DNA from: Drosophila pseudoobscura
Lineage: Eukaryota > Arthropoda > Insecta > Diptera > Drosophilidae
NCBI RefSeq assembly: GCF_009870125.1
Contig: NC_046679.1
Coordinates: 310,001 to 374,000, forward strand
Direction of reading: 5' to 3'
Length of the DNA stretch: 64,000 bases
Part shown: positions 33,099 to 47,800 of the stretch, piece by piece
Numbering within the stretch: position 1 is the stretch's first letter
How the letters are laid out: each line of letters opens with the position of its first letter
Notes under the pieces: generated by a model
What the model was told of the DNA's origin: nothing
Seen by the model: only the letters and a program-made list of their open reading frames with translations
Database searches by the model: none
Position numbers and translations under genes: made by a program

Positions 33099-35584
33099 TA
33101 CAAATGGAGAAGGACAGGCGAGGAAGATGGGCAGCAACCAGCAACCAAAGGCAGCGAAGGCGATCGTACTTAATGCTCCACTGATTGCACAACGATCGCT
33201 GCTGCAGAAAGGGAGAATGCAATAGAGGGAGATGTGGGATAAGTGGTAAGAGAATGGGGAGTGGGGGGTGGTGAGGATTCCGCCAGCAGACACAATTGTA
33301 TCTGCAGTCGGTGTCAGTAGGTAGACCCCATATCATCAGTGTGTGTTTGTGTGTGTGAGTATCTATGTGTGTCACAGCGAAAGGAGCTGAAATTAAAGTA
33401 AGGCAGGAGGTTTCTCGGCCTGCCACGACATGTGGAGTGAGAGCAGCTAGAAGCTAGAATGGGCTTTTAATTATTTAACTCTGCTGTGCCCTGCCCCTCC
33501 CTGTTCTTCCCAGACAACTTTCGACCGCGACTGTTGCTGCCACTGCCACTGCGACTGGGAGTGGAAGTGGGGGCCATGGTCAGTTCATATCATCTGATGC
33601 AACTTTGTTGCAATCTGCAAAATGAAAAGTGATTTCTCAGCCAGGATGCTGGATGCTGGGAAGCCAATGCTTTCGGTCCCTGATTAATCGCAAATCGTGC
33701 TCAGGCTATCGTCCGGGAATCACGTTCCGACATCGCCTCAACATGATGGTGTGTGTGTGTTAAAAATAGTTGGAGAACGAGTCGATCCATGGCCCGAGAT
33801 ATGATGGCTCTGGCTGCCTTGTGGTCGGTGGTCGGTAGGCGGTGGGCGGTGGGCGGGGTGCGGCCGTCAACGTCTGACGGACTGCAATGCCATTCGAGGC
33901 CCTGATTTGGATGATTTATTCCAAATATTTACACTTGCTCGAGTTGTCTTCTATATGTCTTCTATAAATCTTTCCCCACAAATGTTTTGTCACGCGATCC
34001 CCCAGATGCCCGGCTCTTCTAAGCATGTGGTTTTCATTCCATGTCATGCCACAAAGTCCGTGCCCCAAGTGTCAAGTTCTCGCACAGCTCAGCTCCAGCG
34101 AGCGCCATAAATTACGAACCAATTTCGAAAACATCTCAAAAGAAGCATCCACTCAAGACGCAATTCCGGCGAATGAAGAATCAAAGTATTTGTTGTATGC
34201 CTGTGGATCGAATCGAATATACAATACTTAACGGATGCTTGAGATCTCCTCTAAAGAACAATTTCAGGGTTCGACTGCATTCGCTGATAAGCACAGGACC
34301 TCGAACCTCTCGGCGACCTTCTATAAATCAAAGGCAAAATCCAAACTTATGGCCCCAGCCTCAGTGCTGACAGTGGCACAACCTTTAACCCTTCTCTAAT
34401 TATTCCACGGCGCCAGAAGTATTTTAGCATCGTTCTGAGAAAAAAATCAAGCACAAAAAATATAAATAAATTTTGAAAAATTACTTCTTCGGCTGCGGGA
34501 CGGGACAGAAGCCGTAGAGGTAATAACAAAGAGTCCGGCTTGATGGACGACACTCTGGGGAGCGTTTTGTCCGCCCATCTCTCCGGCCCCGGCCCCGGCT
34601 CCCGCTCCACCTCCACCTCTAGATCCAGATCCTCTGAACATGCCCAACAAATTGCTTACACAGCAAAATGCAAATCAAAATGACAAAAGCAATTAAATTT
34701 AACCCATTTCCAATGCGAAAAAAGTTTCACTTTTTGTGGTTATTTCATGTGGAAAATGTACTGCATCATGAACACGGGTTCGCAGCGGGATTGGGATTGG
34801 GATGGGGATGGGGTCGAGGATGAGGATGAGGATGGTTGCCAACAGTTGCAGGCGACCCACAAAAAAAAAGAATAAGGAAAAGGGCGCTTTTAATTATTGG
34901 CGCCTGCATGTGTCTCAATTTAAATTAGCTGCAAGGGTTTTCCCCCTGGCTTCCTAGGAAATTAAAATTCAATTTAAAAATGCCACGAAAAACAGCACAG
35001 AAAAACAGAGGAAAAGCTGAAAAAAATCTTACAACAAAAGTGGGCTAATTTTGCCATGGGCCCAAAAGGGGGATGGTTGTGCCCTAACCCCCGCCTTCAG
35101 GAGGCAGTTCAAAGGGTTGCCTCGGAAATTAGTTCTACAATTTATGGCTCGACAGAGGTCGGTGGCTAAAGGACGTTCGTTCAGAGCGGGGATCGTCGCA
35201 TTTAGCGCGCCTTTCAATTGCCATAAATATGATTTATGATCGGAGCATTTAATAAGGACAATTTTCATTATTTTATTCCTCGACTGCCAGCCGTCTGTGC
35301 GCCACTGGAATCTGCATCCCATCTCCCATCTGCCGCCGCCTGGTTCACACCCGCCCCAATTAACACACAATTGTAGGCGAAAGGAGTCCCAGCCTCCATC
35401 TCACATCTCCCATATCCCATCTCCCCGTTTCTGCAGCTATTCATCCGTCATGCAATCGGTGCTGCCGCCTCCTGCCTCCTGCCGCCTCCCGACTGCCGAC
35501 TGCAACTGCAACTGCGATCTTCAATGACATCGAAATGTGCAGTTGGCATGCCGAGATGACGGGATGCCGGGAACTTCCCACCGA

Positions 35585-36050
<466 letters not shown>

Positions 36051-36069
36051 AGACGAAGACGAAGACGAT

Positions 36070-39000
36070 GGCAGCAGCTCCAGCAACAACGATGAGGGCG
36101 GCCCCCACCCAGAAAACCTTGAAAGCGACAGCCAAAGGGCTGGCCCTCTGTCTCCGTCTTCCATCCTCTCTCTCTCCCATTCCGTTTCTGTCGCGGGATC
36201 AGCACAAAGGCGGCGTGCAAAGTAAACAGCACATCGGCAGACAGTGGTTCAAGATCGTAGGAATATTGGAGTCAAATGGAACTTGTTTTTGGCAGATTTA
36301 ACCTCTGAGGATCGAAAGTGAAATAAAAGATGTACAGCTGGTGAGGGGGAGGGAAGAAACTTTCGGTATTAGAGCTTGTTCTATCCATTACATCCAGCAT
36401 CCGCGAATCGTTGGGGTCAGTTGGCTCTTTTGCCAGTTTTAAGAGTCAGAGCTCATCCTCTCCTCGTTCCAGAAAGCTTCAGCCCATCTGAACCCACAGT
36501 ACGGTGAGACGGGGAGTCGGAGATGCCTTGGCACGACGCCTGGCCAGAACAAACATTGTTAGCACTAATGTCGTCGTTGTCCTCTCCGCTCTGCTCCAGC
36601 TCCAGCCCTGCCCGCCCCACTCCCTTTGAACAATATTTACACGCGGTGCACGAAGTTGCAATGTGAATGTTGCTCGATGTTGGTCGCTGTTGCTGGATGT
36701 TGCTGGTTGCTGGGTGTCGACAGATACGCCAAGGCATTAAAGTATAAAAATAAGAACGTCTTCCTGCCCCATCCCTCTCTCTCTCTCTCTCTCTTGGCAA
36801 TCCTCTTCATCTCCGTCGTGGGAGCGGGCCGCACTTGAAGTTGCATTTACTTGGCCTGGCCTTGAAAATGGCTCCAACAGAACTTCACTTGGCCCGAAGT
36901 AAGCGACAAACGAACAGAGCGAGCAGACCAGCGAATTTTGGGCCACAACTGAGTTGTCCAAGCCGTTTTCCAGGGACCTGGTGAGCACTTAACCCTATTG
37001 AGAGCCGCTTGCTTGAACCAAAATAACGTTAATGATGATAGGAAGATATTCGAGAGAAATTTCAAGAGATATTCACAGAATACAATATCGAAACTCTACA
37101 GAGAGTTGCTCAAACGAAGATATCCTTCCTTTGTGCACAGGCCACACTCTTTATTGCATACAAAATTGTATTTTTATTGCCGTTTTTAAACACGTGCAAT
37201 AAAAAGTGCATAATAAAAGAGCTCAGAACTCGTTCTAGGGTTAAGACAAATACTCAATCCTCTGTGGCAGGCGCAAATATTTTCATTTAATGTCCTCGCC
37301 TGCCATGACACGACACAACCAGTCAAACAGTCAAAATGGAAGATGCAGGAAGATGGAACAGAGCTCCAGAGCTGATCCACAGAGCTCCCCGGGCATAAAT
37401 TTGAAGTGTGCAATTTCTCTAATGTCCGAAGGGAGACAGAGAGGACCAAGGACCCAGCACCGAACACCGAACACCGAAGGGCCCTGAATAATGGCCAAGA
37501 AACCACTGACCAAAACGAGGCTAACCAACAAGGGGACCATTTCTGAAGAGAGGGTATTGCCATAAGGCGAAACCGAAGCACAGACGGACAACGTTTCGAA
37601 TGCTGTTCTGGAGAGGGTCTGGTCTTGGCCTGGTCTGTTTTTGGTTTTGGCATGGGCTTGGATCCCTCGTCTGCCTGCATTTTTGGTCATGGCCTTTTGG
37701 CACTGGCCTGACACTGCTGCACATTAATTATTGTTTATGTCTGGCCAGACAATGCAACATGGCTTGACTTGTGGCCGTGTCAAGTTCAAGGGTTCATTAA
37801 AAAGGCCCCGACCATTGTCTGCGGCTCTGCCCACGCCAGAACCAGGGCCAGAGCCACAAGAAGAGGACCCTTCCTTCAATAGAGGCGAATGCAAAAACCT
37901 GCACCGGATGCATCGCAGATAAACTCAAAGCGAGACTTCCTCGGGTTCTGCCTCTGCCTCTGCGTCTGCCTCGGTCTGTATCTCTGTTTCGGGCCAAATT
38001 CGATTTGGCTTCTAACGAATGTATGGGTGTGTAGGTGCAGCGCTGGGGCATGGCAACTCTCCGTAATCCCGATTGTCAGCTTTGCATTGCTCTCCGATAC
38101 GTGTGACCCTAATCCGCATCGACATGTCTCACAAATTAGATAATAAAGTTGTCTCTCTCTCTCCCCATGCGCCTCCCCCCCTGTAGCCCAGTCACAGTCA
38201 CAGTCACAGTAACAGCCACAGTGCCACGGTCTGGGTCGGGGTCTTTCGCTTAGAGATTGTCAGACGTGGCGGCTGCTCCTATGACAACAATGCGGCAACG
38301 ACCCCCAAGCCCCTTGTTGCACTCTTGCGGAGTAGATATCGTGCACAAGCCGAGAGTCGCGTCCAGAGTCGGGCCAAGCCGAGCCCAGTCGAGCATTATT
38401 TAATCCAATTAAAGTATGGATTTATGAACTACTCGTCTGTGTCTGCGTCTGTGTCTGTTGCCATACCAGAAGTTAAACCCTTTTTATGGCCAGTGCGTGC
38501 TCCGACTCCCAGGGAACGAGGCACTGCCAGGGGGTGATGGGGAGAGACACCCATTAAAGGCCCCAACGAGTTGCAAATTATCATCCAGCGCCTACAGAGC
38601 TGACAACTTTTCATACATCTGCAACTGCAACTGCGGCAAACGCATCTCAAGTGCACTCCACACGACGATGACAAACGGCGTGAAGGTAAAAGCAGGAGAC
38701 CAGAGAAGAGGAGGAGCAGAGGAGCAGCAAAGCAGAAGAGCCCCATACAATGAAATGAAAGATAAACCGCAAGAGGCAAAAGTAATTACACACTCTCTCT
38801 CTCTCTCTCTCTCGGAATGGGAGCAGCCGCTGAGAGAGATAGCGAGAGTGACAGTGACAGTGGGACGACTAGAGATGGACGAGAGTCGTGACAGCCGAAT
38901 ACTTACGCTCGTGATTCGTGAAATATTACGATACGGAATCCAAACTTAAGCTTAGCTTTGCAGATAACGCCATAGATGGAACTGCGCCCAGTTCTGCTAT

Positions 39001-42000
39001 TCTTTATGCAGAGCCACTACCCAGAATCTCCCATAACTTTCGTAAAACTGATCAATAATTGTTATAGAAGCGGATACTGGTACACCAAACGTTTGAGGTG
39101 ATGGAGAAACTAAAATAAATACATATATCCCTAACGACTTGTGGATTTCACCTCTTCTTTTACCGACGGCCGCCACCCATTCTTTTGCCGATTCGTTACC
39201 CTTTCTAGGGTGCAGCACTCGAAACAGAGAACTTCACGTAGAATTATCTTCGTTATCTGGATAAGAAAACGCCTGCACACACACACACACAGCTACACAT
39301 TGAGAACGTGTGTGTATGGGTAATTAGCAGGCACGCAAATAAATTGTTAGCATTTGCGGCATAGGATATTCACCCCCCACCACCCCATAGTAAAGCGGGG
39401 AGTAGGAGTAGGGGCACTGCCGCTCGATTTAACGAGCTGCGACTGCAGCAGCAACAGCAACGGACGCCGCAACGGCGACTGCGGCGTCGCAGTCAAAGGC
39501 TTTCATCAACGCGTCAGTTCTGTGCTTCGTCGCCATGCCCCGCTCCCCCTCTGGGACCCACCACACGCATTTGAGGAATTATGGGGCGACGGCAACGCAC
39601 ATTTCGCTGAAGGAGCAACAGCAACAGCAACAAATCTACCCCTACCCCTACCCCTACCCCTACCCCTACCCCACTTGGCTGCCACCCACCCCCTCTGTGG
39701 CCCTACTAACCAGACGTGGTGCATGCAACGTAGCGCTTCAATTTATGCGAAGTGATTCGTCATGCGGTTAACTTTAGAATCCGCACACCGAAAGAAAGGC
39801 CCAGTGCATACTTGAGCTACAGTGAGCACTCGCCACTAAGGGATCCCAAGCGTTAGATGCATCGGAGCCACATCCTTACACCGCCCTTTCGTGAGCCAGA
39901 AGAACGAATCCCTCTCCGAGACGCTGCTCTCTGTTCAGATGTTCTGGGCCCACTGTACTGGGCCCAAGTCGTGTGGGCTCCTCTCTTGTGAGTGTCTGAG
40001 TGTTTGAATGTGTGGCCGTATGGGTGCATGGCTGCACTGTTGCATGGTTGGAGTTGCTAGGCCCTCGGCTGCGTTTCAGTCTGCTGCTGCGGCAGGCAGC
40101 CGAGAGGCATTTGCATATGACTTGACTGCAGAGAGACTGACTGCGGGGGCATTGAAACCTAGACGGCGACGGCGACGGCGACGGCGGCGGCGACAGAGCC
40201 ATAGCCAAGTCCAAGGCAACGCCGGTCGAGTGGGGTGGATGGGTGGCAGGGCGGCAGGGTGGCAGGGCGGATGGGGAGGTGCATACGGATACAGAGGAGG
40301 CATACGCGTACTCAACGAACGACTCAATTGGCAGCGTTGACACTGCCATTTGTTTCACTTTTCATGCCTTTTGTTTGGCCTTTGCTTTTTTCGCTGCATT
40401 CTCTTTGGCTTATCGTTTGCTTTGTTAGCTATGCTTGCCCCTGGCCTGTCCCTGCCCCCGCCCCTGCCCCTTGACCCTCCTTCCTTTACAGCAATTGTTG
40501 GAACTGCAACTGCAACATTTGCCATGTTTGGCCATGAAAAAGTTTAAACACCTCTCTGGGGTCTACAGCAATGTCTTTCCGCCTGTTCCTCTGTGGCTCC
40601 GAGGCTCCGAGGCTCCGTGGCTGCTCCTCGTCTCCTCTCCACTGCCTCTCCCCTTCCCCCTACAACAACTATTATTAGCTAATAGCCGGACGAGGCGGCT
40701 GCCAACTGATTAGCCATTGACTGCCCCGCCCTGGCATGCCCCACCCTTGTGTGCAGTAGGCCCATCCATCGCCACATCAATTCCCCGCATCGTTGACACC
40801 GAACAATTTGTCAAAAGATAATTTGTTTCTGCAGCTGTTGGCCAGGACCTGGGACCCCCGCCGGGCCCCCTACCCCTTGTAGGCCCTGTTCGGCCAGTGA
40901 TAAGCGGCTAACGAAGTGCCCATTGTTTGCTCTTGGCCCGCACAGGCCCTGCCGGGCCTCGTTTGCTCAACGCCCAACCTGCCGCAGATTGTGGGCCGTT
41001 CAACCGCTCGTTAGCTTGGAATTCGCCAAACCAATGCGTTGCAGCATTTTAGGGGCAAGCAACTGCAGCACTCAGCCTCGGGAACGGCTAATGAATTCAG
41101 CTTCATCTGCCTCTTCTCTTTTTCTGCTACTCGCATGAGCAAATCACTTCCAGGGAACCCATTGCGGAGGCAAACAAATGCCACGAATTGATGGGCACCA
41201 ATTGACTCTGTGGTCAGCCAGCGAAAAATCGCCAGCAGATCTGGACAGTCAGATAAATACATAGATAGATAGGCAGATGCAAATGGTCAGACACATATGT
41301 AGATACTCGTAGATAGATACAAATGTCTTCGGGTGTGCCTTATTTCATAACTTAAGGCTGATGACAATCACAATGAAGTGGAAAAGTGCCTTCAAATATC
41401 TGCAAATACATTTATCTGGATCTTTAGATTGGTTTTGTGTGCTGTGTGTTGTGTGTTGTCCCTAATTAATTCCTGGAAAACTCTCGTGTGACTCTCGCAA
41501 CATGAGCACTCCCTTTCCCCCAGTCACATTTTTGGGGCACGCAAATTTCGGACATCTGGATAGCTGGATCGCTGGATAGCTGTACAGGCGGCACTTTGAT
41601 TGCCTTAAGGCTTAAGCTACACGAAATCTATGGTCGTAAAAAATTAATAAATTCATATAAAAATGCCCACAAATACAAATACATAAATGGGACCAAACGC
41701 ACCAAAGATTTCCGATATGTGCGTATGGTATTGGGATGGTATGGGGATGGTATGGGATGGGATGGTGTGTGGAGTGTGGAGCTTGAGCTCTTGGTGCGGT
41801 CCGTTTTAATTTGTTAATTTACCACAATGTCTGGTCGTTTTGCTCTTTTTTCCTTTTCTGTTCTGCTTGGATCGTCTAGGTTTTAATAGGCAGCTGTCTC
41901 CAAGGGCAGGGCTCCAGTAAAACGGCATTTTCTCATGCTCCGAATCGGAGTGCGGATCATCAGGGGCGTAGCCTCGGAATTCATGACGGGGGTTTACTAC

Positions 42001-44800
42001 GACTCTTAACACATTCTCCCATTTAACTGTGCCCCTGATGGGTTTGGCTCTGCATACCCTTTCCTTCAACAAAGAGCTTAAATGCTTCAACGCTCTATGG
42101 GAAAGAATACCAAAGGCCAAGAGATGAGGGAGTGACGATCGCTTTACTAATGAATCTGTGAAGCCTTTTATTATCTTTCGGGTAACAAAATATCGCACTC
42201 TTAGAAAGAGTATTGCTACTTTGAGATGACTTCTGTTCCATTTTTCCGTTTGCTGTTTAGCATGTGAATGATTTATGTCCCAAATTTTTGCTTGGTTTCG
42301 TGTGGTTCGCCACTCCACTCCGATCCCGATCCGAGCCGATCCGATCCGAAAGCCGAATGCGTAGTTACGCATGCTGACAGACAGAGTCTTCCCGGGTGGG
42401 GGGTTACATCTTCCCCTCCTCCGCGTGGCACCCTGCTTCTTGTGCTTCCTCTTAATGAATAGCAACAATTTGGTTTCCATTTTTTAATGAAATAGACGGA
42501 GCTTTTGTGTTGGGGCGTGTTCCTGGAACTTAAGCGGATGTGTTGATTTATGGGATTCTTCTGGAAGGCTGGCACTGGGGGAGCATTACGCAAGTCGGCA
42601 ATTGATGCAGCTCGGCAGCTCGATTCAGTCCAATTTCATGGCTACTCCTAAAAGGGGTAATCGGAATCCTGTGGGAAAGTCTCCCACTCCCGACGAGAAC
42701 CTACGAAATAAGTGGAGAAAAAAAGCGAAAGAGAACAACGGACGGCGGTCATGGTCTAATTGCATTTGGGCCCTCCCTGCTCGCCGAAAGGGGTAAACAG
42801 ACATGCAAAATTTGATCAACATCAATGGGTATTCGTATCCGTATTCGTATTCCCTCCCGAGGCGGGCCCAGCGAGGCGCATTAATCCAATTCCAATTGTG
42901 ACATTCGCCCCGCCAGAAAGAGCCGTGGCGGATGTAACGGTCCGCAAGCGAATGACAAACAGTCGCATGATGTTCGTGATGCTTGTGGAAAGTGCAACAA
43001 AGGTCCTCCCTCCCATACCCATACCCTCCACCTAATTGCATGACAATGGAGCTGCAGAGTTGGATTTGGAGTTGGGGCTGGAGCGGGTTGCCAAAACTGA
43101 GTCAAGCCGATGCTTCTGCAATTTGTGCAGATGGGGAACGGGCTGTTGAGGGCTTGTTCGGGTCTGGTCTCATGTAATTAACCTGCTAAACCGCTGTGAC
43201 GCCTGACTGGCCTGATGTTCATGTCGCAGACTGCACACACACACACAGAGGCACACAAATTGCCATAATAAATGACCAAAAATAAATAAATGAAATTTAC
43301 GCAGAGCCCGAAGAGGGTGGTTCGTGGAGAGGGAGGCGTGGGCCCTGGTGGGAGGAGCCCCAACATTTTGTGGAGCTCTTTCTATATACCACATCCCATT
43401 GCCTTTATCTGCGTTGGGGTTGATAATTCCGTGTGTCTGTGTGGAGGCAGAACTTTCATTTTCATTCGCAAAAAAATGGTAAAAATGGGCAAAACACAGC
43501 AGACGGAAAAACAAAGGAAAAGGCAGCCAAGCGAATGACGTGGCACAGAGCAAAATTGTAATAACTTTATGGAAGGAGAGTGGGCTGTACAATGTGTACA
43601 CTAGCCCAAGTATGGGGTTTGTGGTAAAAACAAAAAAAAGGGTTCAACAGGGCTCCAAGGGATTGGAGGAGTGTTTTGCAGGGAGCCAAAAGGGTGTACA
43701 GTAAATAGAACGTGTTTTAAGCCAAGATTTGCTTAAGCCATCACAGCTAGGACATGGAGCTTCGCAGAATAATAATATTTACACGAAGCATGAAACATTT
43801 CGATGCTCTTTCTTTTATTGGCCATGTGATGGTCCAAAGGAGCTACCAAATGTAGTCATTGCGATACAGACTGTACCACTCTCTACCCAGTGGCCCCATT
43901 CATCTCTCATTTTCTGCCCTTTTATTTTCGTTACTTTCTTCTATTCCCTTTTTACGTCCGGCTTAAGGCAAAGAAACTTCTGGTGGTGTTGGTGTCTTAA
44001 GGCCACAGCGGACAGAAAACGATTTCATGCTTCCACCCTACCCCACTCGTTCTTTCTTAGAGACATTTATGAGTCACTCGGACGACCGCAGAAATGTACA
44101 TACATACATATGTACAAATACATACATATGTAAATATTGTATTGTAGGTACATATGTACATATGTGGCTCCCAAGATGTGATATCTACGCAACAAAATCC
44201 ACAAAGTACGCAGTAAAAATAAAACTCCATAAACCAGAAGATCCCAACAGCCAAGCATCCAACCAACACCCAGGCAAAGGCTGTGGGAGAGGCCGGAAAA
44301 TGCGAGTGGAAAATGCCCAACATAAAACACCTTGTGTCCCACTCCCGTTCCCCCGACGCGGCCCACTCTGGGCTACCCTACCCCACACATAGACGCGACC
44401 TCGGCCAAGCAGGAGAATGTTCTCAAACTTCTAACTCCAAAGAGAACAGAAGAGAAGAGAAGTGGCGGAGAGAGGAAAGAAAGAGAAGTGAGAGAAGCCA
44501 AATGAATGCGAGGCGCATTGAAAAGGAAACCCAAGAGGCGGAAAATAACGCAAAAATCCAAAGAGGAAAATAGAAAAATAGAAAAATGTTCCATGTGCAA
44601 GTGTGCACAGATATTCGTACAGTATTTCCATATTTATGTATGTGTAGGTGCCCTACACGTACATATCTAACAAGGTTCTATAGCTGAAGTTTGCACAACT
44701 CCACTGAAAGAGAAGAACGCAGAAGGAAAGGAACCAAGAACCTATTAAAATGATATTAAGAGTTGAAAATGTTTTCTTTCAGTTATGATATATAATAATC
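36070..44800. other. Large non-coding region, middle part
   Basis: No supported gene. It contains CT tracts (36776-36795, 38792-38812), the TACCCC array at 39637-39672, GGGATGG repeats around 41730-41763, and GATCC/GATCGG runs near 42316-42350. A 224-residue minus frame at 41806-42480 lacks any recognisable domain or signal peptide. Confidence 0.5.
39637..39672. repeat. (TACCCC)6 array, G-quadruplex-prone on the minus strand
   Basis: Six perfect TACCCC units; the minus strand reads GGGGTA six times, with two-base loops between G4 tracts, which is enough for a stable intramolecular quadruplex. It resembles telomere-type hexamers, although Drosophila telomeres are not made of such repeats. Confidence 0.9.
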
Positions 44801-44809
44801 AAGTAGTTT

Positions 44810-47800
44810 TTTTCAGTGTACGGGCTTGAGATTCCCTTCGGCTTTGACGCACTGACGTAATGCGCCAAGTGCTGCGCCAAACTCCAACTCCTCCCTGCTC
44901 CCCCTCCCACTGACCATCACTCTCCCTCTCTCATTCTGTCTCCCATCTCCATCTCCATGCCCCTCTCTTCTCCTTGCACCATGCACACAACAATTTTTCA
45001 AGGTCCTAGAAAATTCACGATCAAGAACATGGAAAGTTCTGTTCGGCCTGCCATCCCCCCGCAGCACCGCAGCACCGCAGCACCACAGCACCACAGCCAA
45101 CTCCATTCGAGGTTGGAGTTGGGTCGAGAGAGCGACACGCGCAAAAATGTTCAGCAGCAGGAAGAGGAGGAGCAGAGAGCACAAGTGGAGATTGGCGTGG
45201 AGCATGGGGTGGGGGGAGGAGCGGCAGAGGGAGGCGGAGTTGGCAAACGCTTTCGGTGGTGGATGTTCGAACAGCGCGCTAGCTGCGACTGCGCAGAGAG
45301 AGAGAGAGCAGTGAAAGGAAGAGTGGGAGCCGCCTGGAGGAAGGGGAACAAAGGAGTAAGCGGGAGGGAGAGTGAGCGAATGAGCAGGAGGAAGCGAGAG
45401 AGCGAATGGAGTTTGATGGACCTCCCGCTCGCTGTTGGGAGTGCCTTTTGTTGGGTCTCTGGTTGGCACTGACTCCTGGGTATTGGACTGGGGGGCGGCG
45501 ATGTGGCGTGGGTGTGGGTTCGAACTGCAGTCGGAGCAGGAGTTGGGTTAGGACTGGGTTGTGTCTGTGTTGCCAGGGTTGCGGCCGAACTTGCGATTGA
45601 GGTTTATTTATGGCCCACGGCTTTTGGGCAAAATTTGATACCACGTGTTTGCTGCTGGCCTCCCACTCCCCTCCTGTCGTCCCACCAAGCCGAAAGGAGT
45701 TTGGGCCACAGGAAAACATTGGCATAGATAATGGCTAAAGGACAGGGAGCCGGGGACAGAAGAAGACCCGGGCCAGGACAAGGACCAGGACCAAGACCGA
45801 CAGGCGAACGGTTGTAAAAAATAGAGGAAAACAAATGAGTCATTTGTTCCTGCCAAAACGGGAAACAGTAGAACACAAAAACATTTGGAGGGGAAAATCA
45901 ATTGAATTGCGGTACACTGTAAGGGGGATACTTTTTACAGGCGAATATTATTCGAAGAGCTGGAAACCACACAGAATTTCATTTGAATTCAATAGAAAAA
46001 GTCCCTGTATTATCGAATTTCAATATAAATCTGTATAAATTTGCTTGTGGAAGGTAGTAGTATATGGATGTTTAGTCCCTTATCCACGTCTTAAACGGTC
46101 TAAACCTAATCATGATCTTCTAGAGAATCCCAATATCCCAATCCCAATCAAATAGATTTCCATACAAAAAAAAATATAAACAATATTCCATGTTCCCCCT
46201 CCTTGATATCCCGAACAAACCCATCTTCTCTGAAGACCCTTCGCCACAGCACAGATAACGAAACGGAGAGAAGAGAGAACATTTCATTCAATTTCGATAC
46301 ATAGAAATGTTGTCACAAAGGCCGGGCCCCAAAGACCAGAACACGTTTTCGGGCATTACATAAGCGGGAGTGGCTTCATGAGGGGAGGAGAGAGGATCGG
46401 TGGGGAAGAAAGTAAGGACAGAGCACGGGACACGGGGCAGGATTATGGGTCGAAAACAGGAAAGCAGACAAAACAAAAACCGGAAGAACAGGAAAAAGTG
46501 GGCGAAATGTCAAAAAGTGGGCAGAGCAGGAGGAGAAGCAGCCGAAGAAGGAGGTGGAAGAAGAGCCTGTTCTACGCTGCTGCCCACTCAAGAGTCTTCT
46601 TCTTCTTCTATCTCTTCTTCTGCCTCTTGTTTCGTGCTCTCCTGCCTCGCAAAAACAACAAACGAGTAGACGAGCAATAAAACAGAAAACGATGTGCACA
46701 CCAATACCAATGCCCGAAGCTCTCTGTGCGCAAATAGAGAGTGCAAGTATGCATGTGGGCATGGGTGTATGGGTGTATGGGTGTGTGTCTGTGTGTGGGA
46801 GTGGAGTGAGAGTATGTACAAAAGCAGACGACTGCAAACCACGAGAAGAGCTGCTTTCAAGGTCTGGTCTCTCTCTCTGCTCTGCCTTCCAGAACCTGCT
46901 CCTCTGCTGGCGTTCTCTGCTGCAGTTGTATGACGTCGTTGCCCTTGGACTTGCACTTGAAAACCGATGGAGTTGCATGCCATTCTAATGCGCGCGCACA
47001 TCCTCCTCCCCTCCCCGCGACAAGCAGCAACTCGAACAGCGACAGCGACGGCGGCAGCGACTGCAGCTGCAGCCGCAGCCGAATGTTGCAAATTTCGTTT
47101 TCATGTTATAAAATGATTCGCGTCCACATGTATTGGTGGTTCTCTTCGGCTTTGCTTATGGCTTTTGGCAAGTGTGTGTGCTTGTGTCTGTGCGTGGAGA
47201 ATGTGCAGCAGGCCCTGGTGCCTTCTCTCTCTCTCTCTCTCACACTCTCCAGCAGCGCGCCGGCAGCAAATTGATGTTGAAGGTCAGCGTGTTAGCAAAA
47301 ATTGCATTCAATTTACATGTGTGTGTATACATGTGTAAGCTGCCACGTGTGTGTGTGCAACTTATCAAAGTTGGTCACATCAAAATTTTAAAAGGGAGGG
47401 AGTTTGGCCACTTTTAGTACCCACCAAAATGACGAACGCCAACAGCTAAAAAGTAAAATCAGGACGGAAGAGAACCTCTCCGCTGAGAACAGTGGACCAA
47501 TAATTTCGTCCTAATGAAGCTGGACGCTGTTCGCTGGTCGGTACTTAATCGATTATCTGTCTATTCAAAAGAACCGACTGATAAGCAATCAAATAGTTTA
47601 AATAGCGAAATTCCCTCTCCAAGTTTAGTTATAGACAATATTTTTTCATAAAAGTTATGGTCTTCCAATGGCTACTTTTGAGTTTCTCAAAACAGAAAAA
47701 TCTCGATTTCACAAAGCCGACGCCATTTGTCTAATTTTCTTCATTTTCCCTTTCGTTTACTTCATTTTCCATCCAACCATCCAACCGTCCTTTCCTTCAT

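Larger units (their letters stand above)
27560..35584. other. Large non-coding region, left part
   Basis: No coding frame is convincing: the longer ones are driven by CA, GT or GA tracts. It holds microsatellites (TG at 29291-29308, CA around 31278-31300 and 32508-32524), TATGTACATA palindromic runs (28060-28110, 29805-29845) and three repeat fragments listed separately. It probably forms part of the upstream regulatory territory of hdc or an intergenic desert. Confidence 0.5.

Noticed and set aside
41806..42480. 224-residue minus-strand frame
   Set aside because: The least repetitive of the long frames, but no domain, signal peptide or family is recognisable and composition is not clearly coding. 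A homology search would decide; a hit in relatives would revive it.
44813..45472. 218-residue minus and 171-residue plus frames covering the same bases
   Set aside because: Mutually overlapping, GA/CT-rich, no recognisable protein features.
46376..47091. 200- and 167-residue minus frames and a 144-residue plus frame
   Set aside because: Low-complexity CT/GT sequence drives the open frames; no signal peptide, domain or conserved motif visible.
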